A DNA stretch of 64,000 nucleotides, from contig NC_135245.1 of assembly GCF_947623445.1 (NCBI RefSeq), positions 1,681,501-1,745,500 of the forward strand. Direction: 5' to 3'. The notes beneath the pieces are model-generated. The model did not search any database and was not told the origin of the DNA. It saw only the letters and a program-made list of their open reading frames with translations. Position numbers and translations under genes: made by a program. Of this stretch, positions 60,801-64,000 are shown in pieces. Every line of letters begins with the position of its first letter. Positions within the stretch are counted from its first letter, which is position 1. Source of the DNA: Clavelina lepadiformis (lineage: Eukaryota; Chordata; Ascidiacea; Aplousobranchia; Clavelinidae).

Positions 60801-62332
60801 TGCTAAAATGTATTTGTTTCTGTGAAGTAAACCACCTAATTTAAGTTTTATTTTCTTAACCAATTGGGCAATCTGAAATCGTTTGCTTTCAGATGTCGAT
60901 GAAAGGGTCGCTGCGACTGCGTCCCTGGCTGCCAAGCTGAAGGGCAAGAAGGATGAAAGTAACATTCACGGCATTAACCCGATTCTTGCTGAAAGATTGT
61001 ACGGAGGTATTAAGGCAGACGCTTCTAATGCTTTCAACGAACAGACAATGCTTGAAAAGGAAAAATTAATGAAACTTAAACGTTTGCAATCAGCACCAGC
61101 GGAATCGTCGAAAAACAAAAGCTACTCGGGCATGGCTCAGAATAGCAGTTTAATGAACAGTTCACTTGCTATAGCGCACATGCTGGCAAAAGCCGGGGTG
61201 ACCGAGGAACAACTAAAGCAACTCACCCTCGAACAGCAGGAACTAGTCATTTCCATGGTTCAAAATCAAAATAGTCAAAAAGACATTGCAAAACTAATGA
61301 ATATCGATACACGAAATTTTAAGCCAATTGACACTGGACCAAACACTTCAAAAACAAGTCTGCAGTCGGCAAATACATTAAATAGTGCGCAAAGAAGTGT
61401 CAGTAGTTCAAGTGAGGCTTATTTAAATGGACTGCTGTCATCAAACAGAGACTTACGACTGCCTAACACTGCAAACTCAACGAGTGCTAATGCCTTAGCA
61501 CTCCTTGCTGATAAAACTGCCCCTACTGCTATACAGGCTTATAATGATGGTAATATGCTTCGTAATATCGTGTCATCCAGTTACCCATCGACCGCAGGCG
61601 CCGTTCAGGCATCATCTACACAATCGCGTATTCTTCCGCATAACGTGATGCCCATTCACCCGCAAATTATGTCACCAGTTGTACCCATCGTGTCACCCAA
61701 TCTCGCACCCCACATGCTGACGGCTGCCATGGCTTCACCCCACTTACCGCACCTCGTACAGACTCCAGCCCCGCATCCAGCACTGCTGTTACAAATGCAA
61801 CATCAGTATTATGCAACTCATGTAGCCGCTGCCCAACAACAGCAACAACAGGCTGTCATGGCCGCCCTCGCACAGAAACAACAGCTGGCATCAGCAAAGG
61901 ACGCAGCCAAGTTGCAACAGAGTGTCCAAAACATGCGGATAGGTAAGCGATTGTGTTTTGTTTTTAGTTTTGTGCTTCCAGGTGAAGTTAACCACTGCAA
62001 ATACAATTACCTGTATTTTGGTTCCCTGTAAACTCAATGTGTTTTAAACTTTTTATTCAACCCCACTAAGGTTGAGTTAAATAACAAGTCAGCAACTGTT
62101 TATTTTAGCCAACGTTAACCCAGAATCTCTATGCTTAGCCTCGAACCACCCTGGAGCGGCTGGTGTCGACCCATCGGGATCAGATCGATCGCAATTCACC
62201 AACCCCCTCTCACAGTGGTTCAGTCACGATGTTCTTCGGCAGTCTCAGTTTCCACCAGTATCCCAGCTGACAGGACAGACGGCAGCAAAAATAGGCAGCA
62301 ATTTACACAGCGCCGACATCAACAAGCACTGA
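54847..62332 (+). CDS. EIF4ENIF1: eIF4E transporter (4E-T)
   Basis: Nineteen exons: 54847-54942, 55062-55135, 55290-55354, 56184-56339, 56841-56940, 57159-57243, 57333-57450, 57592-57717, 57912-57995, 58482-58570, 58682-58790, 58930-59001, 59216-59379, 59600-59654, 60058-60184, 60439-60508, 60687-60765, 60893-61942 and 62109-62332. The sum is 2943 bases, 980 codons plus stop, close to the 985 residues of the human protein. The eIF4E-binding motif YSKETLI (residues 30-36, YxxxxL-hydrophobic) is split by the first intron. Then come NDGLWDPEKWHRSF, LGPQRRSFQGGCHV, the CUP-homology/DDX6-binding segment (PEWISHGPKS, DTIELQGFDD, about 215-245), SRFSRWFS, DAFNRLIASIRAS, and the C-terminal LSQWFSHDVLRQ. 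It shuttles eIF4E and works in P-bodies in mRNA repression. The ATG at 54847 is preferred over the one at 54796 because an in-frame upstream stretch shows no conservation. Confidence 0.95.
58210..58276. mobile_element. Tail of a hAT-like element in an EIF4ENIF1 intron
   Basis: The phrase AAAAGGTTAAAGACCACTG matches the common inner-to-outer end of hAT elements of the CAGTGGTCTTTAACC type. The opposite end could not be found nearby, so this is a fragment. Confidence 0.4.
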
Positions 62333-63289
62333 TTGTTGTAAACATGTAGTTAGTGTAAAAAGTTCAATGACTTATGTTGCATGGATTCACAGATTTCTAC
62401 ACAAGTCATGACAACGTTCGGCGGGAGGTGTACAAAACATTTTCACAGATCTGTATTTATTTTTCATTTGTGCCATGTACCTATATAGCTCTTACATCAA
62501 AACCATTCGCTGCCAAGGACCCAGTCCTTCCAGTAAAAACTACACATGAGCAACTGCATGACTATTAACAGTACATCGCGCAAGCTCATGAAATGTATAT
62601 GGACTGTCTTGTGATAGTACATCAATGGTGCTCTAACCTATCATCATCTACCACCACATTTCTACTGTGTTGCGTATTGTTAAGTGGTGTTATTTTGGTT
62701 GTGTAGTACTAAGTGTCTGTGCAGTATACAAACATTTTGTGAGGTAACAAGTGTGTGTCTGTAATGACTCTTGAGGCTGAGCCCGACTACTTTAACAGAT
62801 AATTGCTTTGTTTCTGTTTAAGCATACTGTGTGTAAATCACCATAAGCATTGTAGTTGTACATTGAGCTTTCTACTGCTTTGAAATTTCTTGCCTTTACT
62901 GTGGTCTTTAAAAATCATTTGTCATTTAAACACATGCTTACGTAGGTGTGAATGATGGTTAGCAATTTCACAATCCTTGGATTATCTTTCGTTAATGTTT
63001 AAAGCAAAAGCATGAGTTCCTGGATTCTTTCATTTACCAATAATAAACTTTTGTTGAAAATCACACTGACATCTTGACTTGAGCAAGCGTACATTGATGA
63101 ATTTGCAAGATTGCTTGTGTCAAAAAGGTTACGGATCACAGCATGGCTAAACACTGTTTTACTAACACCCCAACTAGTTGCAGGTTGTAATTAAAATAAC
63201 AGAGAGGCATTACAGACAAACAAAAAGACAATTCAACACATTGCATGGTGGTTAAGGTGATGAAATAGTGCACTTATATGACAGCAGCT
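62333..63289. other. Shared 3' intergenic zone of EIF4ENIF1 and ASPDH
   Basis: Holds the EIF4ENIF1 3' UTR and the unannotated ASPDH 3' UTR in converging orientation. No other gene seen. Confidence 0.5.
63042..63047 (+). promoter_or_regulatory. EIF4ENIF1 polyadenylation signal
   Basis: AATAAA lies about 710 bases after the stop codon; the following bases are T-rich. The convergent ASPDH stop is only about 245 bases further on. Confidence 0.6.
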
Positions 63290-64000
63290 TCAGCACAAAT
63301 GTATACCTGGCCCCTGCCTTCTGGCAAGAAGCAGACTGTTCCAGAAAGAATGAAAGGTTGCACTTCCAGTCACTGCACCAGGAGCAGCAGGATTTTTTCT
63401 CACAGATTTGACACTGAAAGTATTGCCATCAGCAGTTGTGTTACCAGTGACATCTACTTCCACAACATGCCACTTTTTTAGACTTGGATCTGCAACAAGT
63501 CGACCGATTACTTTATCAAAACCCAAATTATGAGCGGCAATAGAAGCTGCAGCCATGGTGTTGACATTGTTAGGAGCTAACGAACAGAGTTCTTTCACTG
63601 GACCATCATATAAAGTAACTGCTGCAGTTGCTGGAGAATCTTGCATGAGTTTATCGTTAACTACTTTCAGTTTACCCTCCAATCTAAAGGATGATGGATG
63701 TTTTTTCATTGTAACTGTCAAGCCATGCAAAGATTCCATATTGGCCATTTTCTGAATGTCTTGAGCTCCCCAAAATGCTCCACTTGGGATATACACAGCA
63801 TGTTGATGACGAAGTGCAGCCTCTCGGAGTGACATATTAACTTGAGGATCTGCAAATGCTGTTGGAGACCCAACAAAATAATCAGCCACAGTCAAAAACA
63901 AACTGCCATATTCCTTGGAAATTCCAGGATGGGCAACTTCTACAATGAGGTCCACAGATCTACCGACTACATTTTTAAGATCAGTTAATATTAGTTCTTT
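63290..64000 (-). CDS. ASPDH: Aspartate dehydrogenase domain-containing protein, 3' part
   Basis: One open frame runs from the window edge (64000, KELILTDLKNVVGRS) to a TGA at 63292-63290; the 5' exons with the N-terminal NAD-binding fold are off the right edge. Visible family stretches: VDLIVEVAHPGI, YIPSGAFWGAQDIQKM, YDGPVKELCSLAPNNVNTMA, LGFDKVIGRLVADPSL and NPAAPGAVTGSATFHSFWNS, ending GIHLC. These match the C-terminal catalytic/substrate domain of ASPDH, a predicted NAD(P)-dependent L-aspartate dehydrogenase. No internal intron is seen in this part. The sequence is complete at the C terminus and shows no break. Confidence 0.95.
   Translation of the reverse strand, partial: KELILTDLKNVVGRSVDLIVEVAHPGISKEYGSLFLTVADYFVGSPTAFADPQVNMSLREAALRHQHAVYIPSGAFWGAQDIQKMANMESLHGLTVTMKKHPSSFRLEGKLKVVNDKLMQDSPATAAVTLYDGPVKELCSLAPNNVNTMAAASIAAHNLGFDKVIGRLVADPSLKKWHVVEVDVTGNTTADGNTFSVKSVRKNPAAPGAVTGSATFHSFWNSLLLARRQGPGIHLC

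Overview
This window is metazoan nuclear DNA. The genes are split into many short exons with GT-AG introns, and the sequence is AT-rich. The gene set (an NPAS/Trachealess-type bHLH-PAS factor, an eIF4E transporter, a Bcl-2 family member, an aspartate dehydrogenase-domain protein) is animal-specific in combination. Compact genes with introns of a few hundred bases and many hAT-type miniature elements fit an ascidian tunicate such as a Ciona relative. That species-level guess is inference only.

Layout. 1-5.2 kb (minus): the 5' ten coding exons of a secreted cysteine-rich GCC2/GCC3-like repeat protein; its 3' end lies off the left edge. 5.2-12.2 kb: no convincing gene, a long inverted-repeat element (7.5-7.84 kb) and one orphan coding-like exon (7.88-8.05 kb). 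12.2-14.3 kb (minus): a Bcl-2/Bcl-xL-like protein with BH4-, BH3-, BH1- and BH2-like segments and a tail anchor. 14.4-22.2 kb: gene-poor, with several hAT-like miniature elements. 22.5-23.4 kb: six tRNA-Ser(CGA) genes or relics at an exact 159-bp period, followed at once by about 1.05 kb of a 26-bp minisatellite. 25.4-32.7 kb (plus): an ankyrin-repeat plus death-domain protein of about 23 exons. 35.4-43.6 kb (plus): an NPAS1/3-Trachealess-type transcription factor of 13 coding exons; the reconstruction closes exactly in frame at 752 residues. 45.9-48.1 kb: a composite element with hAT-like ends and a perfect 8-bp target duplication, containing half of another hAT miniature element and a LINE reverse-transcriptase ORF. 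49.0-50.3 kb (minus): a frameshifted intronless ORF, probably from a mobile family. 50.9-53.3 kb: more hAT elements. 54.8-62.3 kb (plus): EIF4ENIF1 (4E-T), 19 coding exons, 980 residues. 63.3-64.0 kb (minus): the 3' end of the ASPDH gene.

The genes are not an operon and do not form one pathway. Two could touch apoptosis or death-domain signalling (the Bcl-2-like protein and the ankyrin/death-domain protein), but they lie 11 kb apart on opposite strands and no functional link is shown. Exon models were built by hand from splice sites and reading-frame phase. Two junctions in the ankyrin/death gene remain ambiguous and are marked.
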